64,000 nt of DNA from Bifidobacterium lemurum (lineage in GTDB: Bacteria > Actinomycetota > Actinomycetes > Actinomycetales > Bifidobacteriaceae), in the NCBI RefSeq assembly GCF_014898175.1, contig NZ_CP062948.1, positions 2,294,001-2,358,000 on the forward strand. The letters are read 5' to 3'. Position numbers and translations under genes: made by a program. Shown in pieces: positions 18,187-26,886 of this stretch (the first letter of the stretch is position 1; the number at the start of each line of letters is the position of its first letter). The notes under the pieces are model-generated. The model searched no databases. It had not been told where the DNA came from and saw only the letters and a program-made list of their open reading frames with translations.

Positions 18187-18378
18187 TGTCCTTTCCTTCC
18201 CCGGGCCGGCGGCAACCGGCCCCTGGCTGCTATTGGTTTGCAACCCGGGAATCTAACAGGCAGGACGAACCCATGGCCGCTCATATCATCACGAAGATGA
18301 CGACACTGCGGAAAAACAGCTGCACATCAAGCGGAAAACACCATGCCACTCCTGCCCAAAGAACATTGAACATAAACA

Positions 18379-18386
18379 CCTCGATC
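18379..18386. repeat. IS21 target-site duplication, right
   Basis: CCTCGATC directly after the IS terminus. Together with the left copy it fixes the exact ends of the insertion. Confidence 0.88.
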
Positions 18387-18858
18387 TCGCCGTGATCGTG
18401 AGGGACGAGCCCGCCCCGCTGTCCGTCGTCGAGCGGGAGATCTCCGACGTGGTCAAGGTGCGGGACATGGTGGAAAGGAAGCTCGGCTGCCCCGACGGCA
18501 CCTTCCCCGAGGAAGGAGGGGAGGACCCCGTCGAGGGCCGGACGCCGGACCCGGACGGGTGCCGCGTCGAGGACGGGCGAACCGGTCGGACGCTCCTGCG
18601 GACCGTCCTCCCCACGGCGGGCCGCGTCGCCACCGGCATGGCGGCCCTCCTTATGTTCGGCGGTCTGGTCGTGGCGGTCGTCGCGCTCGTGCTGGCGTTC
18701 CTGCCGGCTCCCCCGGTGCGTCTCGACGCCCTTGCGGTGGCGGGCGGCGGTCTCGCGGCGTTCGCCATCGGGTTTGTCCTTGATTTCCTGGCCTGTCCCG
18801 GACGGGATCTCGGCGACGCCGATGCCGGTGAATGCTGAAATCAAGAAAGGGATAAAGG

Positions 18859-19233
18859 ATGCTGGCTGAACTTACCTGCACGCCGACCGTCGTGGACGAG
18901 CGGGACCGGGCCGTCGACGGCTGCGGCCTCGAGTTCGCGCTGCGCCTGACCGTCCGGCAAGACGACGACGGCTGGATGGAGGTGTCGGACGGTGATGGCG
19001 CGACGTGCGCGGACCTCGCCTTCGATCCGCCGGCTCTGCGCGAGTTGGCCGGTTTCCTGGCTCGCCACGCCGCCCTCGCGGACGAGTATCTGCGACGGTA
19101 CGGGCGGGCGGACGAGGACCCGGAACTCCAAGAGATCGGCCAGTTCCACTTCGAGACCCATTTGGCGACGCGACTTGAGCCATACTTCGGGACTTATGTG
19201 CCGTCGCGATTAGGGCCGCCGCTGGATGAATAA
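18859..19233 (+). CDS. Hypothetical acidic protein
   Basis: Protein of 124 residues, soluble, rich in Asp/Glu. The order is a beta-rich first half (EFALRLTVRQDDDGWMEVSD) and helical second half (LRELAGFLARHAALADEYLRRYG). No family recognised. AAGGGATAAAGG precedes the ATG. It sits between the interrupted membrane gene and a surface protein. Confidence 0.65.
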   Translation: MLAELTCTPTVVDERDRAVDGCGLEFALRLTVRQDDDGWMEVSDGDGATCADLAFDPPALRELAGFLARHAALADEYLRRYGRADEDPELQEIGQFHFETHLATRLEPYFGTYVPSRLGPPLDE

Positions 19234-19270
19234 GGAATAGAATCAACGGATATAAGGAAGGAAACATATC

Positions 19271-20239
19271 ATGACTGACGAGAAGGACATGAAGGGCGCG
19301 GAACCCGAGAAGACTTCGAGCGTGGACGCCGGGGCGGAGGGGACGGGAAGCGCGCCCGATTCCAAGCGTCCGAAGTGGCTGATTCCCGCGATCGCCGCCG
19401 CTTGCGTCGTCGTCGTTGCGGCGGCGGGGATCGGAGGATGGACCGCATGGCATCACGCCCAGCTCTCCGAGGCGAAAAGCGCCTGCGCCGAAGCGTCCGA
19501 CACCGTGCGAGTCGCGATGAACAAGTACAACACCCTGCTTAATGGTGACGCGGCCGATGCCGCCGAGACATCCGAGGATGTGGTGGCGGATGCGGCGGTG
19601 TTGGAAGACCTCGCCACGGCGATCGATGCCGAGGCCCCGTCCTATGCGGGCTGCACCGCCGCAAGCGCGTCGGGATTGGACGAGGCGGCGGCGAGCCTGG
19701 CCGAGGCGTCCGAATGGTATGAGACGCACACGAAGAGCCTCCAGGCGGCGGTGGACGCCGTGGACGCGAGCGTGTTGGACAAGACCGTCTCCGACGCCCG
19801 GACGCTGCTGGACTCCACGGACGGCAAGGTCCAGGACAAGTCCACCCGCGAGGCGTTGGAGAAGGCCATCGGGGAGCGGGACGCGGACGCCATCGCCCAA
19901 GCGGTCAAGGCCGTGAACGCCAGCGTGAAAGCCAAGGAGGAAGCGGATCGAAAAGCCCAAGAGGAAGCGGAGGCCGAAGCTGCCGCCCAAGCCCAAGCGG
20001 AGGCCGAAGCTGCCGCCCAAGCCCAAGCTCAGGCGCAACAGTACTCCTACGGCCAGTCCTATACGCCTTCCTATAGCTATGGGACCGGTGGCTATTCCGG
20101 CGGCACCTCCTCAGGCGGATCCACAAGCAGCGGATCCACCAGTGGTGGAAGCAGTGGATGGAATGGGTACCAAGGTGATGGCACCGGTAATCAAGGAGGA
20201 GCCCCCGGTGGTGTAATTCCTCCCAATGTTGCTGGCTGA
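19271..20239 (+). CDS. Membrane-anchored surface protein, paralogue 1
   Basis: Protein of 322 residues: polar cytoplasmic tail (1-35), one membrane helix (WLIPAIAAACVVVVAAAGIG), then an extracellular helical domain with two Cys. A conserved block follows (LDSTDGKVQDKSTREAL, then GERDADAIAQAVKAVN), then an Ala/Glu/Gln coiled coil and a Tyr/Ser/Gly tail (YTPSYSYG). The helix-to-tail part is closely similar to the protein at 27522, so the two are paralogues. Probable surface or wall-spanning role in transfer; function not established. A strong terminator follows. Confidence 0.75.
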   Translation: MTDEKDMKGAEPEKTSSVDAGAEGTGSAPDSKRPKWLIPAIAAACVVVVAAAGIGGWTAWHHAQLSEAKSACAEASDTVRVAMNKYNTLLNGDAADAAETSEDVVADAAVLEDLATAIDAEAPSYAGCTAASASGLDEAAASLAEASEWYETHTKSLQAAVDAVDASVLDKTVSDARTLLDSTDGKVQDKSTREALEKAIGERDADAIAQAVKAVNASVKAKEEADRKAQEEAEAEAAAQAQAEAEAAAQAQAQAQQYSYGQSYTPSYSYGTGGYSGGTSSGGSTSSGSTSGGSSGWNGYQGDGTGNQGGAPGGVIPPNVAG

Positions 20240-20249
20240 CCGCTGACTC

Positions 20250-20274
20250 AAAACCCCGCCTCGGCGGGGTTTTC
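20250..20274 (+). terminator. Rho-independent terminator
   Basis: Stem AACCCCGCC/GGCGGGGTT with a TC loop followed by TTTTCGTTT. It ends the transcript of the surface-protein gene and separates it from the adhesin unit. Confidence 0.9.
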
Positions 20275-20312
20275 GTTTATTGCAGCCCCGTTTTCCCCAA
20301 AAATCAAAATCC

Positions 20313-20330
20313 GTAACATCGTGTCCCGCC
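20313..20330 (+). promoter_or_regulatory. Regulatory box before the adhesin gene
   Basis: GTAACATCGTGTCCCGCC, the least typical plus-strand copy: the first half-site reads AACA instead of GACA. The leader to ATG 20438 contains two overlapping inverted repeats (GGTCGG/CCGACC and ACCAGCC/GGCTGGT), which cannot form together. Confidence 0.65.
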
Positions 20331-20437
20331 GGCCTTCCGGAACGGAGTTTTCATGGTTTCTGGTCGGTGGTTTTCCGGCCGCCGACCACCAGCCGAACGG
20401 CTGGTCGGAAACAGAACACAAGAGGAAGGAAAACCCC

Positions 20438-23400
20438 ATGAGTATGGGTTTCACATCCAATGGGCATGGAATGCGGAGTCATGACCCGCAACCCACCCGA
20501 GGAAAAAAGAAAGGGATAGTCCGCTCGTTTGTGGCCGCATTGGTCGCCGCGACAATATTGGCCGGCGGGATTACCTCTACAGCGAATGCAGAGGGTGGCG
20601 GCGGTTTCGCGCCCGGTGGCGGCGGCGACCAGCCCGCCGAGATCGGTTTGGCCTATCATGACCATAACGACGGCGGCTGGGGCGGCATGAATCTCGCCTC
20701 GTTCAAAAAGGCCGTTGCTGCGATGGGCGCGACCTACAACATCGGCAAGCTGCCCGACGCGGACGCGAAGGCGAACACGGCCATCACGATGGCAAACGAC
20801 GAGTGCGTCGCGCGCTTTAACAAGCTGCATCCCGGTGAGACTGCGGATTGCCGTATGGTGGCCGTGGGTGTGGTCGTGACCGCCACTACCCACAACTATT
20901 CCGGTATCGGCTCCGCGACTTCCAGCTACTGGAAGAACGCTTGGGACGGCAACGCCTCAGTGCAGGAAACGCATTTCAATGATGGCGAGCAGTACCTTGT
21001 CTCCGATTCTTTCTCGGATTCTAGCCGTACGGTGAACGACATCGCAGCGGAGCAGTGGAAGGATCCGAACAACCCGGTCGTGATTGTGATCGCGCTGAAC
21101 CAGTACGAGCCGGTCGATCCCGAGACCCCGCCGACCCCGCCGTCGAAGACGGTGACGTCGGGCGTGAGCGCGGATTCGATGACCAATACCACCGTGATCA
21201 CGACCGGTACGGGCGTGGGCGGCACGAGCATGGTAATCCGCGACACGATCAACGCGAACGGCATGGCGTACACGGTCACGGGCCAGAAGGTCACGGACAC
21301 GACCACCGGCGAGGACGTGAGCTCGAAGTTCACGTTCAACACGGCGGACGGTTCCGCCGCCCCCGATAATGTGGCGACCGCCACGTGGAACGGCGGCGAC
21401 CTGCCCGACGAGCACGAGTTCGCGTGGGAGTTGACGATCACGGTGAGTCTGCCGGAGGTCTCGAAGGTCGAGGACACGCCGAGCGTGGTGTGGAACGACG
21501 AGGGCACCGGCGACGTGGAGGGCAAGAGCTTCGACACGTGGAGGCCGGCCCCGGACAAGAGCTGGATCCTGTGGGACTCGGCCGCCAGCCAGTGGAAGGC
21601 GGTGGTCGATTCCGACCACACCAACTCCACCGGTGCCGACGGCATGACGTTCCTGGACGGCGACCGTGTGGGTTCCGTGGTCAACGGCGTGGTCGCCGCG
21701 GATCTGGCCCAGGCCCCCGAGACGTTCGTGTTGGAGGACGATTGGACGGACGCGGACTACATCTTCGACGCGGACGACGTGTCGAAGCTGCGCGTGTACG
21801 AGTCCGACGCGTCGGACGGCGAGAGGTCCAGCGTCGCTGACATCGCCAACACCGGCCGCGACGTGACCGACCAGTTCGATATCGAGATCCGGGACACGAA
21901 GGCGGTCGCGACCGCGAAGAAGGAGTACCGCGAGGGTCTCAAGGGCATGGATACGGCCAAGCAGGTCACGCTGCTCGTGCCCGGCACGGTGAACTTCGCC
22001 AACGGCGGGGGCGCGGCCCAGGTCCGTTCTGATTTCGGCAAGGAGGCGGGCGACGAGATCACGTTCTGCTCCGACCCGAGCGTCGACCAGGATCCGTCCT
22101 CGCCGACTTTGACGAACGCGGGCAGCCAGACCGTCAACAAGCAGACCGTGGAGACCAACGAGCCGTACATCTGCGGCTACGTGCCCCCGGTCAAGAAGGA
22201 CGTGATCGCGGAGGCGTCGCAGGGCGGCGGCCAGGAGAGCGTCGACGGCAAGATCGTCTACCCCGGCCAGCGCGTGGAGTACCAGTTGACGACCGAGCCT
22301 CAGCTGCCCTCCGACCTGGCGTACGGCGTGTCCCAGATCGTGTTCACCGACACCTTCGACGAGTACCTCACTCCGGACAAGCAGACCGTCGAGATGATGG
22401 ACCTGTCCACCGGCAAGGTCGTGCCCAAGTCGAAGTACGAGACGAAGTGGGACGACGAGGAGCATCTGTTCCAGCTGGCCGTGACGGACGCGGACCTGAT
22501 CGCCCAGTGGCGCGCGGGCTCCACGCCGCGTGTGCAGATCCGTTTCGAGGGCACCGTGGACGAGGACGCGCCCACGGACCACCAGGTCGGCAACGAGTGG
22601 ATGCTGATCATCAACAACTCGTTGACCCCGAGCAACAGGGTGTTCAACCTGCCGCCGGACTTCGAGCCCTCGAAGAAGGTCACCCAGTCCGCCTCCCAGG
22701 GCGACCCGAGCGTGTCGATCGACGGCAAGACCATGCTGCTGGGCGACACCGGCAACTACGTGATCGACCTTGATCTCACGCAGAAGGACACCGCCTACCG
22801 CGTGTGGAAGGCCGGCATCGTCGACGACTACGACCAGGAGTACGTGACCGTCAACGAGCAGGACATCGAGGTGCTCTCCGCCTCGGGCGAGGACGTGACC
22901 GACAAGTTCAACGTCGCGATCATCGACGGCGTGGCCTACGTCTTCGCGCGCACGGTGGACACCCCGATCCCGGCCACGGGCGAGACCGTCAAGGGCGACC
23001 CCCAGCCGACCGATCTGAAGGCCTACGCCGTGTCCGACGAGCATGATCCGCTTGCGGATCCGTCCATCGACCAAGCGTTGCTGGGGCAGACCTACCAGGT
23101 CGTGCTGCCCTATGTGGTCTCGAAGGTCGATGACGGCTACACCGTGGTCAACGAGGCCACCCAGGTTCTCAACGACCAGCGCAAGACCACCAACCAGGTG
23201 AGCAACCCCTTGAAGCCGATCAACCCGTCCAAGGACGTGGTCGTGTCGGTGGACGGCGACTCGGTCGACGGACACTCGATCTGGCTCGACCGCCTCTTCC
23301 TCTACCGCCTCGACTCGAGCGTATTGCCCGTGGACCGCGCCTATCCCGAGGTCACGGACTGGAGCATCACCGATCCGTTCGACGTCGAGCATGACGAGTA

Positions 23401-24433
23401 CCAGGGCGCATGGGCGGCCTATCTCGCCCGTGACCTGTACAAGGACGGCGAGGTGATCGCCAAGGCGGGCGAGAAGGTCGCCGGCACCGGCTTCGACTCT
23501 TCGAAGTTCGGCGGCGACCTGTTCGAGGCCGTTTGGGACGAGGAGAGCGGCACGTTCACCGTCAGCGCCACCCAGCTCTATCTCGGTCTGGTGAGCGCCG
23601 ACACCGAGCACGAAGCCGCCTGGTACGCCTTCCCGCTCATGCGCCGCATCGCCCTCGGCACCGACATCGAAAACTCCTTCACGGAGACGATCAACGGGGT
23701 CGAGCGTCCGTCGAACGTCGTGCGCACCAACACGCCCGACACCGCGCCGAGCATCCATGTTGAGAAGTTCGACGAGGGGTCCGGCTGGCCCGATGGTGAC
23801 CGCGATGACACCAAGGACGCGCTCGAACTCGGCTCGAAGGGCGAGGAGAAGACGATTGTGTTCCGCATCACGAACACGTCGAAGACCGACCCCGAGACCG
23901 GTGAGGGCGCGTGGTTCCAGGCCAAGGATCTCGACCTGACGGACGAGACCGTCGCGGGCGACGGCGAGGTCGTCGATCTCGAATATCCCGCCGATTGGGA
24001 CACCCTCGTGCTCAAGCCGGGCGACTCGGTCGACGTCAAGGGCACCCTCAAGGGCGTGACCGACCATCACACCGATCGCGCCCAGGTCACCGGTACTCCG
24101 CTGTTCGAGTGCCCCGCCACCATCGACCCGCTCAACCCCGATTCGGACGACACCACGTCCGAACCCGGCGACAACGACGGCGAGGATGACGCCACGACCG
24201 ACGATGCCGACTCCGTCGAACCGGTCGAGATTGAAGGCCGGCTCATGTGCGCCGACACGAGCGTCACGTCCAACACGGACGATTGGAACGCCAAGGTCAA
24301 ACCGCCCCTGGCGGACACGGGCCTCGCGATCGGCGGCGTGGTCGTCGCCGCGATCCTGATCGCCGGCGCGGGCCTCGGCCTGCTGGCCGTCCGCCGCAAG
24401 GGCACCGGCAGCCAGGCGCGCCATTCGGCCTGA
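20438..24433 (+). CDS. Large wall-anchored adhesin
   Basis: Protein of 1331 residues. A long signal peptide ends near TSTANA (about residue 48). A Gly-rich stretch and an N-terminal head domain (to about 225) precede a series of beta-rich repeats. Several carry the pattern of isopeptide-forming antigen I/II C-terminal domains (YQLTTEPQLPSDLAYG, FTDTFDEYL; YVIDLDLTQKDTAYRVWKAG, IVDDYDQEY; DRLFLYRLDSSVLPVDRAYP). An acidic linker and a wall sorting signal follow: LADTG near 1291-1295, a hydrophobic helix, then RRKGTG. LAxTG fits class E sortases of actinobacteria. Antigen I/II-like proteins on conjugative elements can promote donor-recipient contact, as PrgB does in enterococci; that role here is inferred. 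ATG 20438 follows AGAGGAAGGA. Confidence 0.85.
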   Translation: MSMGFTSNGHGMRSHDPQPTRGKKKGIVRSFVAALVAATILAGGITSTANAEGGGGFAPGGGGDQPAEIGLAYHDHNDGGWGGMNLASFKKAVAAMGATYNIGKLPDADAKANTAITMANDECVARFNKLHPGETADCRMVAVGVVVTATTHNYSGIGSATSSYWKNAWDGNASVQETHFNDGEQYLVSDSFSDSSRTVNDIAAEQWKDPNNPVVIVIALNQYEPVDPETPPTPPSKTVTSGVSADSMTNTTVITTGTGVGGTSMVIRDTINANGMAYTVTGQKVTDTTTGEDVSSKFTFNTADGSAAPDNVATATWNGGDLPDEHEFAWELTITVSLPEVSKVEDTPSVVWNDEGTGDVEGKSFDTWRPAPDKSWILWDSAASQWKAVVDSDHTNSTGADGMTFLDGDRVGSVVNGVVAADLAQAPETFVLEDDWTDADYIFDADDVSKLRVYESDASDGERSSVADIANTGRDVTDQFDIEIRDTKAVATAKKEYREGLKGMDTAKQVTLLVPGTVNFANGGGAAQVRSDFGKEAGDEITFCSDPSVDQDPSSPTLTNAGSQTVNKQTVETNEPYICGYVPPVKKDVIAEASQGGGQESVDGKIVYPGQRVEYQLTTEPQLPSDLAYGVSQIVFTDTFDEYLTPDKQTVEMMDLSTGKVVPKSKYETKWDDEEHLFQLAVTDADLIAQWRAGSTPRVQIRFEGTVDEDAPTDHQVGNEWMLIINNSLTPSNRVFNLPPDFEPSKKVTQSASQGDPSVSIDGKTMLLGDTGNYVIDLDLTQKDTAYRVWKAGIVDDYDQEYVTVNEQDIEVLSASGEDVTDKFNVAIIDGVAYVFARTVDTPIPATGETVKGDPQPTDLKAYAVSDEHDPLADPSIDQALLGQTYQVVLPYVVSKVDDGYTVVNEATQVLNDQRKTTNQVSNPLKPINPSKDVVVSVDGDSVDGHSIWLDRLFLYRLDSSVLPVDRAYPEVTDWSITDPFDVEHDEYQGAWAAYLARDLYKDGEVIAKAGEKVAGTGFDSSKFGGDLFEAVWDEESGTFTVSATQLYLGLVSADTEHEAAWYAFPLMRRIALGTDIENSFTETINGVERPSNVVRTNTPDTAPSIHVEKFDEGSGWPDGDRDDTKDALELGSKGEEKTIVFRITNTSKTDPETGEGAWFQAKDLDLTDETVAGDGEVVDLEYPADWDTLVLKPGDSVDVKGTLKGVTDHHTDRAQVTGTPLFECPATIDPLNPDSDDTTSEPGDNDGEDDATTDDADSVEPVEIEGRLMCADTSVTSNTDDWNAKVKPPLADTGLAIGGVVVAAILIAGAGLGLLAVRRKGTGSQARHSA

Positions 24434-24444
24434 CGACGCCACGA

Positions 24445-24478
24445 CCGGCCATGAAGCGGGATTCCCGCCCATGGCCGG
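24445..24478 (+). terminator. Terminator-like hairpin after the adhesin
   Basis: Arms CCGGCCAT and ATGGCCGG with an inner GCGGG/CCCGC. No T-run, as is common in high-GC actinobacteria. Confidence 0.55.
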
Positions 24479-24493
24479 GCCGTGAGCGATGGA

Positions 24494-24523
24494 CGCGCGG
24501 ATACGGTCATGCGTATCCGCGCG
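24494..24523. repeat. GCGGATAC palindrome 1
   Basis: CGCGCGGATAC and GTATCCGCGCG around eight bases. It is one of six related intergenic palindromes. The gap 24434-24751 holds the adhesin terminator, this palindrome, a small inverted repeat (24547-24567) and the next palindrome; no gene. Confidence 0.7.
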
Positions 24524-24698
24524 TTCGCGTATCCCGACCCGTCAGGGACCACGGTCGCCCCGTGGTCGAATCCGTCGCGGAACTTTCCTCGGGCCCATAC
24601 GATCCGACGGCCGGACCGGACGGCCTGACCGTCGTCCAGGACGCCGACGCGACGGGATTCTCCCGCTAGGATCCGGCCCGCGCCGCATGTGAGCGGAT

Positions 24699-24742
24699 GC
24701 GTATATAAGCGGATATGCATATACATTCCCGCTTATATACGC
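24699..24742. repeat. GCGTATATAAGCGG palindrome
   Basis: GCGTATATAAGCGG and its exact complement around 16 bases, just past the stop of the minus-strand gene at 24752. AT content in the arms is higher than in the other copies, and TATATAAG also occurs before parA. Confidence 0.7.
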
Positions 24743-24751
24743 ACATACGGT

Positions 24752-25216
24752 TCAGGCGGACATCCACCGTCCGGCCTCGCGCATGACCTCGGCCTCCAAC
24801 AGCGCCAAGGCGTCCGACCGGTGCTCGATCCACCATTCGGCGTCGGTCCGTCGCAAGGCGAGCCGTATCGCGCGCCCGATCGCCGCCTCCGCCGCCGGCT
24901 CGGCCCGCTCCAACGCCAGCTCTAATTCGGCCAGAACCCGGTCCCTGACGGGGCCGGCCCACGCTATCCGTCTGGCGTCGCCCCTTAGGTCATGGGGACC
25001 CCGGTTCGAGCATTCCGGGCATTCGCGCGCCTCCCATATGTCGCTCACGCCGGGCGCGGGCGCGCAAGTGGTCATCAGATGCCCGCATGCGTAATGATGG
25101 TCGGCCAAACCTCCCGTGACCAGCGTGTCCCTGAGCAGCCGCGCCTTCTCCCCGGCCGTCGCGTCCCTCCTGCGGGCGGGCGCGCGCCGTATCCTCACAT
25201 CATCGGACTCGTACAT
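24752..25216 (-). CDS. Hypothetical protein with a Cys/His cluster
   Basis: Protein of 154 residues on the strand opposite its neighbours. CGHLMTTC and CPECSNRG around residues 44-71 form a likely zinc site. The C-terminal half is helical and acidic (VLAELELALERAEPAAEAAIG, DAEWWIEHRSDALALLEAEV). No family recognised. It ends by convergent transcription toward the adhesin, and its upstream region is shared with the box of the gene at 25353. Confidence 0.62.
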   Translation of the reverse strand: MYESDDVRIRRAPARRRDATAGEKARLLRDTLVTGGLADHHYACGHLMTTCAPAPGVSDIWEARECPECSNRGPHDLRGDARRIAWAGPVRDRVLAELELALERAEPAAEAAIGRAIRLALRRTDAEWWIEHRSDALALLEAEVMREAGRWMSA

Positions 25217-25270
25217 ATGTTCGATTCTATGGAATCCGGTTCGGCGCGGTAAAACTTTTCCGTCAAAAAA

Positions 25271-25288
25271 TGTGACATCGTGTCCCGC
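25271..25288 (+). promoter_or_regulatory. Regulatory box before 25353
   Basis: TGTGACATCGTGTCCCGC, one base shorter than the main form before GACA. A GC-rich imperfect stem (CGACC/GGTCG) follows at once. The start codon is 65 bases downstream. Confidence 0.75.
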
Positions 25289-25352
25289 GACCGCGCGCGA
25301 GGTCGGGAAGAATGATGGTCAACGGTCAATCAGACGAAAGGAAACACCGACT

Positions 25353-25820
25353 ATGACCAATCGAAACGCCTCCCGTGAGTCCGCCCCGCCGCGCGATGCC
25401 TTGCCGAAGAGGCTGCGCGAGTACGCGCGGCGCAACGGCTACCACATGCGCCGCGCCGCGCGGTCGGCCGTGTCCGCGCTGGCCTTGGCGTGCGTGGGAT
25501 TCCCGCTGGTCTCCCTGATCGAGGCCGAATATCCGGGCGAGCCCCTGCTGATTCTGTTCCTGCGCGCTTGCGTGGCGGCCGGCGCGCTGGCGGATTTGTA
25601 CCGGGCCGTGGACGCCCTACTGCGGTCGCGCGACCATGACCGTGGTGTGCGCGCGCTGCACACGCCCGGCGCGCACATTGAGTTCGAGCTCGGCGATCAT
25701 CAGACGGTGCTCTGGGATCCCGTCTCCGGCGTCAAGGAGATCGTGATCACGAATCCGCACGCCGTGATGGCACCGTCGCCCCTTCAGGACGACGGCTTCG
25801 GATTCGTCGGCCGTCCGTAG
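25353..25820 (+). CDS. Membrane protein of unknown function
   Basis: Protein of 155 residues. A basic N-terminus is followed by two membrane helices (AVSALALACVGFPLVSLI and LLILFLRACVAAGALADLY) and a soluble C-terminal part of about 65 residues. GAAAGGAA precedes ATG 25353. It stands alone between a regulatory box and a palindrome, so it seems to be its own transcription unit. Confidence 0.68.
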   Translation: MTNRNASRESAPPRDALPKRLREYARRNGYHMRRAARSAVSALALACVGFPLVSLIEAEYPGEPLLILFLRACVAAGALADLYRAVDALLRSRDHDRGVRALHTPGAHIEFELGDHQTVLWDPVSGVKEIVITNPHAVMAPSPLQDDGFGFVGRP

Positions 25821-25845
25821 GGAAGCCGAGATCGACCTCGCTGGC

Positions 25846-25885
25846 GCGGACGCGCGGATGCGTATTTCCGTATCCGCGCGTCCGC
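25846..25885. repeat. GCGGATAC palindrome 3
   Basis: Arms GCGGACGCGCGGATGCG and CGTATCCGCGCGTCCGC (16 of 17 paired) around six bases. It lies between the stop of one unit and the box of the next. Confidence 0.72.
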
Positions 25886-25907
25886 ATATTCGCCGGCCCG
25901 CAAATCT

Positions 25908-25926
25908 TGTAGACATCGTGTCCCGC
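25908..25926 (+). promoter_or_regulatory. Regulatory box before 25988
   Basis: TGTAGACATCGTGTCCCGC, full consensus; start codon 62 bases downstream. The leader here has no strong hairpin. Confidence 0.8.
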
Positions 25927-25987
25927 CGGACCCGAAGTGGAGCGGAAGAATGGGAATCAGGACGAAAACACAAGGAAAGGAACAATC

Positions 25988-26710
25988 ATGGAAAACCAGA
26001 ACCGATCGAACGGTGCCGCCATCGACGTGCTCCCGGCCGACGCGCACGGCGAGGTCCGTCGCGTCGCCGTCGTCAAAGCTTACGGCGAGATGACCATCGG
26101 CCTGATCGTCACCGCCGTGGTCGCGGTATCCGGCCAGATGACCGGCATGTACGACGCCTTCGTCTCCGCGACCGGTCCGTTCGGCATCATCGGCCTGTGC
26201 GTCGTTCTGCTCGCCTTGGCGTTGGGCGTCGGCCCGTGCGCCGCGACGATGCGGCCCGGCACCGCCCGTGTCATGTTCTACGTGTACGCCGCCCTGATGG
26301 GCTTCACCCTGACCTCCATCTTCATGGTGTACGACCTCGGTTCGATCGGCATCGCCCTCGGCATCACCGCCGCGTTCTTCTTCGCGCTGACGATGTTCGG
26401 CATGACCACCAAGTCCGACATGCTCAAGGCGGGCCCGATTCTGATGGTCGGCCTGATCGTGCTCATCATCTCGCAGGTGGTGCTTATGTTCCTGCAGGTC
26501 GACGGCATGACCCAGATCGTGTGCGCGATCGGTTTGGTGCTGTTCGCCGGCATGACCATCTACGACGCGCAGAAGACGCGCGCGCTGTTCGCCGCCTACG
26601 AGACCCAGGGGCCGGAGATGATCAAGAAGATCTCGATTGTGTGCGCGCTGGATCTCTATCTCGACTTCGTGAACATGTTCCTCTACGCGCTTCGCCTGCG
26701 CCGCGTGTGA
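25988..26710 (+). CDS. Bax inhibitor-1/YccA-family membrane protein
   Basis: Protein of 240 residues with about seven membrane helices, the usual size and topology of the UPF0005/BI-1 family. Late features fit: a conserved GMTIYDAQKTRAL and a final ALDLYLDFVNMFLYALRL. Family members conduct Ca2+ or protons and, in E. coli (YccA), modulate FtsH proteolysis. As cargo of a conjugative element it might protect the envelope during transfer; this is a guess. GGAAAGGAAC precedes the ATG. It is its own unit between palindromes. Confidence 0.88.
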   Translation: MENQNRSNGAAIDVLPADAHGEVRRVAVVKAYGEMTIGLIVTAVVAVSGQMTGMYDAFVSATGPFGIIGLCVVLLALALGVGPCAATMRPGTARVMFYVYAALMGFTLTSIFMVYDLGSIGIALGITAAFFFALTMFGMTTKSDMLKAGPILMVGLIVLIISQVVLMFLQVDGMTQIVCAIGLVLFAGMTIYDAQKTRALFAAYETQGPEMIKKISIVCALDLYLDFVNMFLYALRLRRV

Positions 26711-26730
26711 TTCGCGGCGGCGAATCACAC
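26705..26730 (+). terminator. Hairpin over the stop codon
   Basis: GTGTGATTCGC and its exact complement around GGCG. The 5' arm contains the TGA of the BI-1-like gene. No T-run; a likely terminator. Confidence 0.55.
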
Positions 26731-26746
26731 GGGCAAAGACGACGCA

Positions 26747-26784
26747 CGGACGCGCGGATACGTATTTCCGTATCCGCGCGTCCG
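26747..26784. repeat. GCGGATAC palindrome 4
   Basis: CGGACGCGCGGATACG and its exact complement around six bases. It is nearly identical to the palindrome at 25846, including the TATTTCCG centre. Confidence 0.75.
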
Positions 26785-26804
26785 CGTATTCATCAACCGG
26801 TGTT

Positions 26805-26823
26805 TGTAGACATCGTGTCCCGC
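26805..26823 (+). promoter_or_regulatory. Regulatory box before 26887
   Basis: TGTAGACATCGTGTCCCGC. The last bases start a hairpin CCCGCG/CGCGGG, so box and stem overlap. Start codon 64 bases downstream. Confidence 0.8.
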
Positions 26824-26886
26824 GACCTCGCGCGGGGGCGGGGAGACTGGGGAAAGCAGTTATCCATCTCATAGGAGGGAGCCGTC

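Larger units (their letters stand above)
15818..18378 (-). mobile_element. IS21-family insertion sequence, complete
   Basis: 2561 bp, both ends TGT...ACA, with long imperfect inverted ends. Aligned over 82 bases, the ends share GTTTTCCGC and GATGTGCAG and finish with TTTTCCGCAG. IS21 ends typically carry such repeated transposase sites. It encodes istA and istB, both intact, on the minus strand. The perfect target repeats indicate a recent or undisturbed insertion. Confidence 0.92.
15127..18838 (+). pseudogene. Membrane-protein gene split by an IS21 insertion
   Basis: Two fragments of one gene, 15127-15817 and 18387-18838. Removing the IS and one copy of the 8-bp target repeat rejoins them in frame (…SLDL + AVIVRDEP…) to a 380-residue product. 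The N-terminal 230 residues are soluble and Trp-rich. The C-terminal fragment ends with two membrane helices (about VATGMAALLMFGGLVVAVVA and LAVAGGGLAAFAIGFVLDFL). No family recognised. The upstream fragment has AAAAGGAG before ATG 15127 and now reads 43 foreign codons into the IS to a stop at 15946. The downstream fragment could start at GTG 18392, but a functional product is unlikely. Confidence 0.88.

Noticed and set aside
20957..24472. 1171-codon open frame antisense to the adhesin
   Set aside because: Arg/His/Val-rich reading typical of the complement of high-GC coding DNA. The plus frame has signal peptide, domains and anchor.
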